NCBI GenBank assembly: GCA_019747705.1
Contig: JAIEQM010000051.1
Location: forward strand, 1-32,387
DNA from: Chitinophagaceae bacterium
GTDB lineage: Bacteria; Bacteroidota; Bacteroidia; Chitinophagales; Chitinophagaceae
Direction of reading: 5' to 3'
DNA length: 32,387 nucleotides
The translations under genes were made by a program, and so were the position numbers. Shown one piece after another: positions 24,128 to 31,090 of this stretch. How positions within the stretch are numbered: position 1 is the first letter of the stretch; every line of letters starts with the position of its first letter. A model generated the notes under the pieces. That model saw only the letters and a list, made by a program, of their open reading frames with translations, was not told where the DNA came from and searched no databases.

Positions 24128-24426
24128 AAATAAAGAGTGTTTAAAATTACATTCTTTTCAAATGAGGGAGCAATATTACCCTATACTTGGTTGCGCAACA
24201 AATACAATTGCAATATATACCCCCCCCCCCTGAAATAAAAAATACCTCAAAGCGGGTAGTTTTATCTTTTTAAGTAAAAGCACTTACAATTTTTTAAGTA
24301 TAAGCACTTACAATTTGCTGTGTTTGTTTAAGAACCCAATTTTTGCGACACCTGTTCTTTAAACAACAAATAAATTTCAATAGTAATATCACGGGAGCAC
24401 TTTTATTATTTTCATACGATTCTGAT
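24128..24426. promoter_or_regulatory. Intergenic region upstream of the large lipoprotein
   Basis: About 300 bp without a gene. It holds a run of eleven C (24220-24230, G on the lipoprotein coding strand, about 93 bp before its ATG) and two 23-bp near-identical repeats (24267-24313). The right end merges into the lysS remnant. It probably contains the lipoprotein promoter, but no exact TAnnTTTG box was found. Confidence 0.45.
24267..24313. repeat. Two 23-bp direct repeats with internal dyad
   Basis: Units at 24267-24289 and 24291-24313 match at 22 of 23 bases. Each contains TAAGT-N6-ACTTA, a 5-bp dyad. The layout resembles paired regulator-binding sites. Confidence 0.75.
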
Positions 24427-24674
<248 letters not shown>

Positions 24675-24675
24675 G

Positions 24676-24711
24676 AGTACAAATCTTGCAGTCGACTGCA
24701 AGATTTGTACT
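24676..24711. repeat. 36-bp perfect palindrome
   Basis: Two 18-bp arms without a loop, centred on GTCGAC at 24691-24696; the left arm begins AGTACAAATCTTGCAG. A T-rich run follows. It starts 2 bp after the lysS-type terminator and lies 28 bp before the MNT start. It could be a dispersed element, a terminator-like hairpin or an operator. Confidence 0.85.
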
Positions 24712-24738
24712 GCTTGTTTTTTAGTGTAACTTTACGTT

Positions 24739-25029
24739 GTGAACAAAGAGCAAATTATACAACAGTTAAAAGCAATCAAACCCATCTTACAGGAAAGATA
24801 CGGTGTTAATGAACTTGCCTTATTTGGTTCCTGCAGCAGAAATGAAGCAACACCGGGAAGCGATATTGATTTGCTGATAGGGTTTGAGAAACCCTCTGCC
24901 CACTCATTATTTTCCTCTTTTGATTTACTGCAGGAATGTTTTGCTGATATTCCGGTGCAGATTGTAAGTAAAGGTGCTATTAAGCCCCACTATCTTAAAG
25001 CCATCCGGGGAGATTTAATTTATGCCTAA
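24739..25029 (+). CDS. MNT-type nucleotidyltransferase (antitoxin of MNT/HEPN pair)
   Basis: A 96-residue minimal nucleotidyltransferase starting at GTG. The signature GSCSRNEATPGSDIDLLIGF (Gly30-Ser31, Asp42, Asp44) has the GS-x10-DxD spacing of the active site. In MntA/HepT-like systems this protein AMPylates the HEPN toxin and so neutralises it. Its last 8 bp overlap the ATG of the HEPN reading frame, the usual operon layout. The 36-bp palindrome just upstream may be part of its control region. Confidence 0.87.
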   Translation: MNKEQIIQQLKAIKPILQERYGVNELALFGSCSRNEATPGSDIDLLIGFEKPSAHSLFSSFDLLQECFADIPVQIVSKGAIKPHYLKAIRGDLIYA

Positions 25030-25362
25030 ACGTGATGACGATCTGTTGTTAAAAATATTGCTGAAGCAGGCAATAAAATTCTGAACTACACAACCGGCAT
25101 CAATTATGAAATGTTTCCTGCAAACAGTATGCTGATGGATGCAGTGATCAGGAATTTTGAAGTAATTGGTGAAGCAGCTAAACCTGTAAGTGAAGAAACA
25201 AAATCTACTTATCCTGAAGTGGAATGGAAGCGTATGGTTCAATTCAGAAATGTTTTGATACATGATTATTTCGGCATTGAGTATGAAATAGTATGGGATG
25301 TAATTCAAAACTATTTGCCATCAAATATTGATTTTATTGAACAAATCCTGAAAAAGAAATAA
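25022..25362 (+). pseudogene. HEPN-domain toxin (HepT/DUF86 type), frameshifted
   Basis: The ATG at 25022 gives MPKRDDDLLLK, then the frame fails and stops at about 25084. From about 25054 the other frame continues the family sequence NIAEAGNKILNYTTGINYEMF through to LPSNIDFIEQILKKK. A one-base deletion near 25055 (family members have KDI here) explains both. The RNVLIHDY segment carries the RX4HXY motif: the His and Arg are RNase residues and the Tyr is the residue AMPylated in HepT. A shorter ORF from the ATG at 25111 would lack the first helix. If the deletion is real the toxin is inactive or truncated; a sequencing error is the alternative. Confidence 0.8.
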
Positions 25363-25448
25363 GGCAGTTTTTTACTTCCATTCATCAAAAAAGCACGCTC
25401 CTGCTTTCCCCAAATCCTCTATCTTCACACCTCCAAAAAATCTTCATC

Positions 25449-27584
25449 ATGAGAATAAGCTTGCTCATTGCATTGTTATTTATATCAACCATTTCCATTG
25501 CCCAAAATAAAGACTTTACCATTGAGCAAATGCTCAAAGGAGCGCCGCATAAAGTAACCAAACCCCTGCCGCAGTTTGTAAAGTGGGTTGATGATAAAAG
25601 TTTTGTATTGAAACGTGATGGAAAAAATATGCTGATCGATTGTAAAACAGGAAAAGAAACTGACTATACAGAACCAACTCCTTCAACAGCTAAAACTGTT
25701 TTACCGGAAGTAATTATCAAAAACAATGACCTCTATCTCAAAACAGGTTCTGAAGAAACACAACTCACCAATAACAAAGACATTGAAAAAAATCCAACTA
25801 TTTCGCCGGATAATAATTACGTTGCCTTCACCCGCAACAATAATCTTTTCGCCATCAACTTAAACAGCAAAAAAGAAACGCAGTTAACTTTTGATGGTAC
25901 GGATGTTATTCTCAACGGTTTTGCAAGCTGGGTGTATTACGAAGAAATATTGGGAAGGGCTGCAAGATACAAATCATATTGGTGGAGCCCGGACAGTAAG
26001 AAGATTGCGTATATGCACATGGATGAAAGCATGGTGCCCATGTTTCCCATTTACAGTGAAGAAGGTCAGCATGGATTTATTGAACAAACACGCTATCCCA
26101 AAGCTGGTGATAAAAACCCTGAAGTAAAAATTGGAGTAGTAAATCCTGATGGTGGCACTACAGTATGGGCTGCATTTAATGAAAAAGATGATCAGTATTT
26201 CGGAATGCCTTACTGGAAGCCCGATGGCAGCGCCTTATGGATTCAATGGATGCCACGCACGCAGGATAATCTGAAAGTGTATGAAATGAATGTAACAGAT
26301 GGCAGCAAAAAAGAAATCTATGATGAAAAACAAAAAACATGGATTGATCTGGATGATCAAAGCCGCATTACATTTCTCAGCAATGGCAAAAACTTTATCC
26401 TGCAAAGCGATGCCGGCGGATGGATGCATTTGTACCTGCATGATATGAATGGCAAACGCATCAACGCCATTACCAGCGGCAACTATACCGTAACCGGCAT
26501 CGATTTGATTGATGAAAAAAATCAAATGCTGTATTTCACCTGCAGAAAAGATAATTCAGCACGGTATGATTTATACAAAGCAAAGTTGGATGGCAGCGGA
26601 TTGCAACGTTTAACATTTGGCGAGTATACACACCGCAACATGCAGCTTTCACCAAACGGTTTGTATTTCATTACAACGTATTCCAACACAGGTTCACCTG
26701 ATGCAATGGCATTGGTGAATAACAAAGGAAAAGTGATGAAAGAATTGGGCAATGCAGTTGGCGAAGCATTTGAAACAACTGCACTTGCCAAAACACAATT
26801 GCTCCGTGTAACAAGTGAAGATGGTAAATATGAATTGCCGTTGCGTATTGTTTGGCCGTTGAATTATGATAAGAGTAAAAAATATCCATTGATGATTAAC
26901 ATCTATGGCGGCCCGGATGCAGGAACAGTTTACGATGGCTGGCAGCTCAACATGCAGCAGCAATGGTGGGCCAAAGAAGGATTGATACAAGTAGCGATGG
27001 ACCACCGTGCCAGCGGCCACTTTGGTAAAGAAGGCGTGAACTATATGCACCGCAATCTCGGCTATTGGGAAATGAAAGACTGGATTACCATTGTGAAATG
27101 GCTCATTGAAAATGCATCAGTTGATAAAAACAAAGTTTGCATAAGCGGTTTTAGTTATGGTGGTTATATGACCTGCTATGCACTCACCTATGGTGCTGAT
27201 TATTTTACGCATGGTTTAGCAGGCGGCAGTGTAACCGACTGGAGTTTGTATGATACGCATTACACCGAACGTTTTATGGATGCCCCAACAGAAAACCCGG
27301 AAGGATATAAAACATCATCTGTTTACAGTTATATTGATAAGTACAAAGGTTTGCTCCGCATTTATCATGGCGCCATGGATGATAATGTGCATGTACAAAA
27401 CAGTTTGCAGTTGGTGAAGAAACTGCACGAAAAGAAAAAGCATTTTGAGTTTATGCTTTACCCCGGCGGCCGCCACGGCTGGCGCAATTTAAGAGAGCAG
27501 GATGCACACAGTGCCAATGAAATTGCGATGTTTATTTACAAATACTTATTGGAAAAGGAAATGCCGAAGGAGGTGATGAGATAA
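25449..27584 (+). CDS. S9 family peptidase, DPP-IV type
   Basis: A 711-residue secreted serine peptidase, usual length for bacterial DPP-IV. A signal peptide (ISLLIALLFISTISIAQ) is followed by an eight-bladed beta-propeller (about 30-450) containing the Glu165-Glu166 pair in WVYYEEILGR that binds the substrate N-terminus. The alpha/beta-hydrolase domain has Ser569 in GFSYGGYM, the acid in GAMDDNVH (Asp644/645) and His676 in YPGGRHGW. It should remove Xaa-Pro dipeptides from peptides in the periplasm. It stands alone transcriptionally. The Glu pair separates it from prolyl oligopeptidase and acylaminoacyl peptidase. Confidence 0.92.
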   Translation: MRISLLIALLFISTISIAQNKDFTIEQMLKGAPHKVTKPLPQFVKWVDDKSFVLKRDGKNMLIDCKTGKETDYTEPTPSTAKTVLPEVIIKNNDLYLKTGSEETQLTNNKDIEKNPTISPDNNYVAFTRNNNLFAINLNSKKETQLTFDGTDVILNGFASWVYYEEILGRAARYKSYWWSPDSKKIAYMHMDESMVPMFPIYSEEGQHGFIEQTRYPKAGDKNPEVKIGVVNPDGGTTVWAAFNEKDDQYFGMPYWKPDGSALWIQWMPRTQDNLKVYEMNVTDGSKKEIYDEKQKTWIDLDDQSRITFLSNGKNFILQSDAGGWMHLYLHDMNGKRINAITSGNYTVTGIDLIDEKNQMLYFTCRKDNSARYDLYKAKLDGSGLQRLTFGEYTHRNMQLSPNGLYFITTYSNTGSPDAMALVNNKGKVMKELGNAVGEAFETTALAKTQLLRVTSEDGKYELPLRIVWPLNYDKSKKYPLMINIYGGPDAGTVYDGWQLNMQQQWWAKEGLIQVAMDHRASGHFGKEGVNYMHRNLGYWEMKDWITIVKWLIENASVDKNKVCISGFSYGGYMTCYALTYGADYFTHGLAGGSVTDWSLYDTHYTERFMDAPTENPEGYKTSSVYSYIDKYKGLLRIYHGAMDDNVHVQNSLQLVKKLHEKKKHFEFMLYPGGRHGWRNLREQDAHSANEIAMFIYKYLLEKEMPKEVMR

Positions 27585-27640
27585 TTTTTTACGTAACTTT
27601 TATTTAACATCATTTTAAATCGTTCAATTACTTCAACCCT

Positions 27641-27648
27641 TATTTTTG
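27641..27648 (+). promoter_or_regulatory. -7 promoter box for the outer-membrane protein
   Basis: TATTTTTG, an exact TAnnTTTG match, 16 bp upstream of the ATG at 27665. Confidence 0.55.
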
Positions 27649-27664
27649 AAAAAATTTGAAAAAC

Positions 27665-28135
27665 ATGAAACTCTCTTTTTTGTCCGTACTGTGCATTATG
27701 CTGTGCTGTAATTATACACTTGCACAAAACACATTTCCCAAAAACTCTTTTTATCTTGAAGCAGGGGCCGGTGGTGGATTTGGCTCACTTAATTATGAAC
27801 GGCAGTTAACAAAAAAACCCGGCATCGGATTCAGAATTGGTGGAGGCTTTTATACCGAAGACGGTTTTTACTTAAGCCTGCCAGTAGGCATCAATTACTT
27901 ATTCCCTTTAAAAAAGAAAAATCATTTTATTGATGTCGGGTTCAATGTAACACCTTTTTTCAAAGACGCAAGATTCAATGCAACCGGCGATGATAAGTAT
28001 GTAAACTTTATTCCTGTTGTTGGCTATAGAGTGCATACAAATAAAGATTGGTTCTGGCGTGCCTCTGCAGCAGTTGTTGCTAATAAATTTGCAGGTACAC
28101 CCTGGGCAGGTTTTGCAATAGGGAAAGTGTTTTAA
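27665..28135 (+). CDS. Small outer-membrane beta-barrel protein
   Basis: A 156-residue protein from the ATG at 27665; the TTG nine bases upstream is not needed. The signal peptide is MKLSFLSVLCIMLCCNYTLA, cleaved before QNTFPK. The mature part is made of amphipathic strands (NSFYLEAGAGGGFGSLNYERQL, IGFRIGGGFYT, FYLSLPVGINYLFPL, HFIDVGFNVTPFF, VNFIPVVGYRV, WFWRASAAVVANKF) and ends WAGFAIGKVF, as expected for an eight-stranded OmpA/OmpW-like barrel. Ligand or function is not predictable. Confidence 0.75.
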   Translation: MKLSFLSVLCIMLCCNYTLAQNTFPKNSFYLEAGAGGGFGSLNYERQLTKKPGIGFRIGGGFYTEDGFYLSLPVGINYLFPLKKKNHFIDVGFNVTPFFKDARFNATGDDKYVNFIPVVGYRVHTNKDWFWRASAAVVANKFAGTPWAGFAIGKVF

Positions 28136-28187
28136 TTTTCACAAATGCAATTCATCTGATTCGTATGCCGTCTTTATTTGCCAGAAA

Positions 28188-28544
28188 TCAATATTCCTGT
28201 ATTAATACATCCGTAGGAATGCTTAATGTTTCATGAAGTTTGCGTATCATGTCAAGTGAGAGCTTTCGTTTGCGGTTGAGTATTTCACTGGCCCTGCTTT
28301 TCAAGCCCACTACTTTTGCCAAATCATTCTGTGAGTAACCCATTTGCTCCATCCTGAACTTAATAGCTTCAACTGGGTCGGGGTAATCAACAGGATAATG
28401 TTCCTTTTCATAAGTATCAATTACCATCGAAAGAATTTCCAGTTCATCGCCCTCCGGTGTGTTAGGTTTTGCATCAAACAGCACATTCAGTCTTTTTAAT
28501 GCAGCTTCATAATCTTTTTTTGTTCTGATAGGTTTGATGTTCAT
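28188..28544 (-). CDS. higA: HigA-type antitoxin (helix-turn-helix)
   Basis: A 118-residue protein from the ATG at 28544; the longer in-frame extension reads into the toxin gene and is rejected. The N-terminal segment IKPIRTKKDYEAALKRLNVLFDAKPNTPEGDELEILSMVIDTYE is typical of the HigA/COG5499 group. It is followed by a Cro/CI-type HTH at about 60-110 (MGYSQNDLAKVVGLKSRASEILNRKRKLSLDMIRKL). It should bind the toxin and repress the operon. The toxin gene ends 4 bp upstream. Confidence 0.88.
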   Translation of the reverse strand: MNIKPIRTKKDYEAALKRLNVLFDAKPNTPEGDELEILSMVIDTYEKEHYPVDYPDPVEAIKFRMEQMGYSQNDLAKVVGLKSRASEILNRKRKLSLDMIRKLHETLSIPTDVLIQEY

Positions 28545-28548
28545 GAGT

Positions 28549-28842
28549 TTAAATTTTACTTGCATCAATCTTGTCATGCTCAGCGTGAGTACCAATAAAA
28601 CGAATCCAAAGTATCTTGCAGTGATAATTAATCCGCACAATAAGCCGGTAATGATGGCCCTTTATATTAAATACAACCCGATTGTTTTCTAAAAAACTTA
28701 CAGAAGGATATTCGGCTTTTATATCCTTTGGTCCGGTCCAGGTTGCTTTTTCAGTTTCAAGGTACCAGGCTTTTAACTGCTGCTCACAGTCTCTGTGTTT
28801 TTCCCAAAAATCACGCAAAGTTTTCTTGGCAATAATTCGCAA
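28549..28842 (-). CDS. higB: HigB-type toxin (RelE-like mRNA interferase)
   Basis: A 97-residue protein that begins at TTG 28842. The ORF is open further upstream to a GTG, but that would read through the promoter and operator. The sequence RIIAKKTLRDFWEKHRDCEQQLKAWYLETEKATWTGPKDIKAEYPSVSFLENNRVVFNIKGHHYRLIVRI matches the HigB family pattern (LRxFWxxH, AWxxxxxxAxWxxPxDIKxxY, VVFNIKGNxYRLIVxI), ending FIGTHAEHDKID. It cleaves mRNA, typically at the ribosome, when free of HigA. The toxin-first gene order is typical of higBA. The -7 box is 14 bp from the TTG, so the transcript is almost leaderless. Confidence 0.88.
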   Translation of the reverse strand: MRIIAKKTLRDFWEKHRDCEQQLKAWYLETEKATWTGPKDIKAEYPSVSFLENNRVVFNIKGHHYRLIVRINYHCKILWIRFIGTHAEHDKIDASKI

Positions 28843-28856
28843 AGCAGTTGTTTTGT

Positions 28857-28886
28857 CAAATATACAAAAAGTTCCCAATATGGGAA
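28857..28886 (-). promoter_or_regulatory. higBA promoter with palindromic operator
   Basis: On the minus strand TATATTTG (28857-28864) is an exact -7 box. Just upstream, at 28872-28886, TTCCCAATATGGGAA is a palindrome with 6-bp arms, placed between -33 and -7. It is the probable HigA operator for autorepression. It overlaps the 3' end of the PPC lipoprotein gene to its left in transcription order. Confidence 0.65.
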
Positions 28887-29363
28887 TTAATTTTTCTTCC
28901 TCACCTGCAACTCCTCCCACTCTGTTGTCCCATCATTTTCTCTTGTAAAAATCAGTTGCTTGCCTTCGCCAATAACTATCTCAGCTGTGGTATAAATCAA
29001 ATTGCCGTCCGGCAAATGCCCGCCAATGGTTTTACCTGTACTGTCGCTCACACTCATGTGTAAATGAGAGCCATTGATACTTACTGTGCCAACCAAACTT
29101 ACAATTTCAAAATGACCATTGGTTTTTGTTTCATTTGGTTGATTGGCAAAGCGGAGATGATATTGCATAACACTGCCCACGCAGGTCATTACCCAGCCTG
29201 CTTCTGTTTTATGCTGCTGCACATAGGTTTCAATTTCTTTTTTCAAATCCTGCCCCGGCTTTAAACGAAAGGCATGAATGCTGACTTCATCGTTTTGCAT
29301 GGAAGGTTTTGTTTTACAGGAAAAGAACACAATCATCAAAAAAGCAACCAGAAGCTTACACAT
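28887..29363 (-). CDS. PPC-domain (DUF296) lipoprotein
   Basis: A 158-residue protein from the ATG at 29363, which overlaps the VapC-like stop by 8 bp. MCKLLVAFLMIVFFSCKTK is a lipoprotein-type signal with lipidation at the Cys of FFSC. The rest is a PPC/DUF296 domain: VSIHAFRLKPGQDLKKEIETYVQQHKTEAGWVMTCVGSV, then GHFEIVSLVGTVS and the metal-site region GSHLHMSVSDSTGKTIGGHLPDG. Prokaryotic PPC proteins are normally trimeric and cytosolic, often annotated as DNA-binding by analogy with plant AHL proteins. An exported lipid-anchored version argues against DNA binding. It may be cotranscribed with the upstream toxin-antitoxin pair. Confidence 0.8.
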   Translation of the reverse strand: MCKLLVAFLMIVFFSCKTKPSMQNDEVSIHAFRLKPGQDLKKEIETYVQQHKTEAGWVMTCVGSVMQYHLRFANQPNETKTNGHFEIVSLVGTVSINGSHLHMSVSDSTGKTIGGHLPDGNLIYTTAEIVIGEGKQLIFTRENDGTTEWEELQVRKKN

Positions 29364-29745
29364 ACTTCTCATTATAAAATTTAAGTGCACGAATGATTCT
29401 GTACTCTTTTTTATTATCAGTATATAATTCCATCCCATAATGTAACGCTGTTGCGGCAATTAAAAAATCAGGGATGTATAATTTGGAAGCCGGATGATAG
29501 GTTGAAAAGAATTTTAAAGCTGTTGCAGAAATATCTTCATTTAAGTGTAGTATTTCATAGGCTTTGAGTTCCCGGCGGAGCGAAGTAAGTTTCTTAATTG
29601 AACCCGCTCCTGCATACAATTCCATTGCGGTGATTGCAGAAATACAAAAATCAGATTTAATGCGCTGGAGTTCTTTGTACGTTCGGCTGTCGCCACGGTA
29701 AGCTTTAATAAGAACGTCAGTATCTACCAGGATTTTCTTGCCCAT
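29356..29745 (-). CDS. PIN-domain toxin (VapC-like ribonuclease)
   Basis: A 129-residue PIN-domain protein. Metal-binding acids are visible: Asp8 in VDTDVLI, Glu42 in AITAMELYAG, Asp93 in IPDFLIAATAL and Asp110 in LYTDNKKEY, so the active site is complete. VapC toxins cut tRNA or rRNA. The gene overlaps the antitoxin end by 22 bp, and its stop overlaps the start of the PPC lipoprotein. The target is not predictable from sequence. Confidence 0.88.
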   Translation of the reverse strand: MGKKILVDTDVLIKAYRGDSRTYKELQRIKSDFCISAITAMELYAGAGSIKKLTSLRRELKAYEILHLNEDISATALKFFSTYHPASKLYIPDFLIAATALHYGMELYTDNKKEYRIIRALKFYNEKYV

Positions 29746-29933
29746 AATTCTTTCCTGATTTTAACTGCATCTTTATCAAGCGTTTTCCATTGGCCAAAAA
29801 GGAAAGTAGGTTGAGGCTTCTTTTTTGAGGAAATCTTTTCACTTTTGATTTTTACTTTACCACCGATACCGGTAATAAATTTTTCAACCTGTGCTTTCTT
29901 TTTATCGGGAATATTTATAATTAACTCAGTCAT
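29724..29933 (-). CDS. Antitoxin partner of the PIN toxin
   Basis: A 69-residue protein encoded just before the PIN gene and overlapping it by 22 bp. The N-terminal half (TELIINIPDKKKAQVEKFITGIGGKVKI) looks like a small dimerisation/DNA-binding unit. The C-terminal half (FGQWKTLDKDAVKIRKELWARKSW) has the Trp and basic-helix pattern seen in toxin-wrapping tails of antitoxins whose partners are PIN proteins. The assignment relies partly on position. Confidence 0.78.
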   Translation of the reverse strand: MTELIINIPDKKKAQVEKFITGIGGKVKIKSEKISSKKKPQPTFLFGQWKTLDKDAVKIRKELWARKSW

Positions 29934-30022
29934 TGTACCTGCAATTTACTTGATTCATCTAAAACCAAAAAAACTGGCTTAACCCTCTTTCATCTCCTTC
30001 CCCTCTTAGTTACTCTTAGCCA

Positions 30023-30844
30023 TTAATCCACAAATAAATCCGTAAACAACTTTCCTCCCGGCACTACTGAATATTTACTCAAATCTGTAATACCTTCTGC
30101 TGCAAACACATCTTCATCCACAAATAAATTTCCGGTGCAAACATTGGAAGGTTTGCTTAAAATAATATGAGCCGCATCTGCAAGCACATCAACCGTTCTG
30201 CTCATATTCGCCAATGCTTCACCACCCAATAAATTTCTTACAGCAGCCGTATCAATGGTAGTACGTGGCCACAATGCATTGGCGGCGATACCATCTTTCT
30301 TTAATTCTTCAGCCCAGCCCAGCGTCATCATACTCATATTGTATTTGGTGATGGTGTAAGCAATATGACCTGCCAGCCACTTGGGTTTTAAATTCACAGG
30401 TGGCGATAATGTAAGTATATGCGGATTCTTTCCTTTGCGTAAATGCGGAATACATGCACGTGTCATAAAAAACGTACCACGCACATTAATGCTGTTCATC
30501 AAATCAAAACGCTTGGGTTCTGTTTGTTCAGTGGGTGTTAAGTTAATAGCCGATGCATTGTTGATTAAAATATCAATACCACCAAACGTACTCACTGTTT
30601 TTTCAACAGCAGCAGCAATCTGGTCTTCAAAACGAATGTCTAACTGTATGGCCAAACCATTGCCGCCTGCTGCGGTCATTTCGCTGGCCGCAGAAAAAAT
30701 GGTACCGCCCAGTTTGGGGTTTTCTTCCACACTTTTGGCAGCCACAACTACATTGGCGCCTTCAGCCGCCAGTTTCAATCCCATTGCTTTTCCAATGCCT
30801 CTGGATGCACCTGTAATAAAAACCGTTTTTCCTTTAAATGACAT
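30023..30844 (-). CDS. Short-chain dehydrogenase/reductase (HSDL2-like)
   Basis: A 273-residue SDR from the ATG at 30844; the upstream in-frame ATG would add a non-family segment (PQLQNLCYLSCLKIIA) that overlaps the promoter. It has the NAD(P)-binding TGASRGIGKAMG, the NNASAINL (NNAG-type) motif, and the catalytic Tyr/Lys in YTITKYN; the usual catalytic Ser lies in the LSPPVN segment. The sequence, including NLKPKWLAGHIAYTITKYNMSMMTLGWAEEL and WPRTTIDTAAV, resembles hydroxysteroid dehydrogenase-like 2 proteins without the SCP2 tail. The substrate is unknown, possibly a fatty-acyl or sterol-like compound. Confidence 0.87.
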   Translation of the reverse strand: MSFKGKTVFITGASRGIGKAMGLKLAAEGANVVVAAKSVEENPKLGGTIFSAASEMTAAGGNGLAIQLDIRFEDQIAAAVEKTVSTFGGIDILINNASAINLTPTEQTEPKRFDLMNSINVRGTFFMTRACIPHLRKGKNPHILTLSPPVNLKPKWLAGHIAYTITKYNMSMMTLGWAEELKKDGIAANALWPRTTIDTAAVRNLLGGEALANMSRTVDVLADAAHIILSKPSNVCTGNLFVDEDVFAAEGITDLSKYSVVPGGKLFTDLFVD

Positions 30845-30863
30845 AGCAATAATTTTTAAGCAA

Positions 30864-30896
30864 GAAAGATAACAAAGGTTCTGCAACTGCGGCAAA
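30864..30896 (-). promoter_or_regulatory. Promoter of the SDR gene
   Basis: On the minus strand TTTG (30893-30896), a 21-bp spacer, then TATCTTTC (30864-30871), one mismatch from TAnnTTTG. It lies 20 bp before the ATG at 30844. TTTGTAACTTACA at 30900-30912 faces the other way toward the beta-helix gene, so the gap may hold divergent promoters. Confidence 0.45.
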
Positions 30897-30952
30897 GAAT
30901 TTGTAACTTACAAAGAGATTTTTATGTAACCAGCTTTAATGCTACTATTATG

Positions 30953-31086
30953 CTTGCGTTGTGTCACTCACTTGTACGTTCTGTTCGCTATTCGGCAACC
31001 CACCCCATACAGTCAGTATCAGGTGCAACACTCCGCCGCCCCCGTCCGAACGGTTCAGCCGGGCGGGCCTCCCGGGAGGGGATAAG
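30953..31086. repeat. GC-rich repeat-like block before the beta-helix gene
   Basis: This block is much richer in G and C than its surroundings and contains a 10-bp palindrome CTCCCGGGAG, clustered CCGCC/CGGGCGGG runs and a CCCC...GGGG envelope. In one frame it is open and would encode an Arg/Pro/Gly-rich peptide (LRRPRPNGSAGRASREG), unlike the proteins around it. It looks like an inserted dispersed element; only one copy is in this window, so repetition cannot be shown here. Confidence 0.4.
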
Positions 31087-31090
31087 CAGC

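Noticed and set aside
24267..24313. CRISPR array from the two 23-bp repeats
   Set aside because: Only two units separated by a single base, with no spacers and no cas genes.
26694..27050. 118-codon minus-strand ORF within the DPP-IV gene
   Set aside because: Opposite-strand shadow of a conserved peptidase gene; composition is not protein-like.
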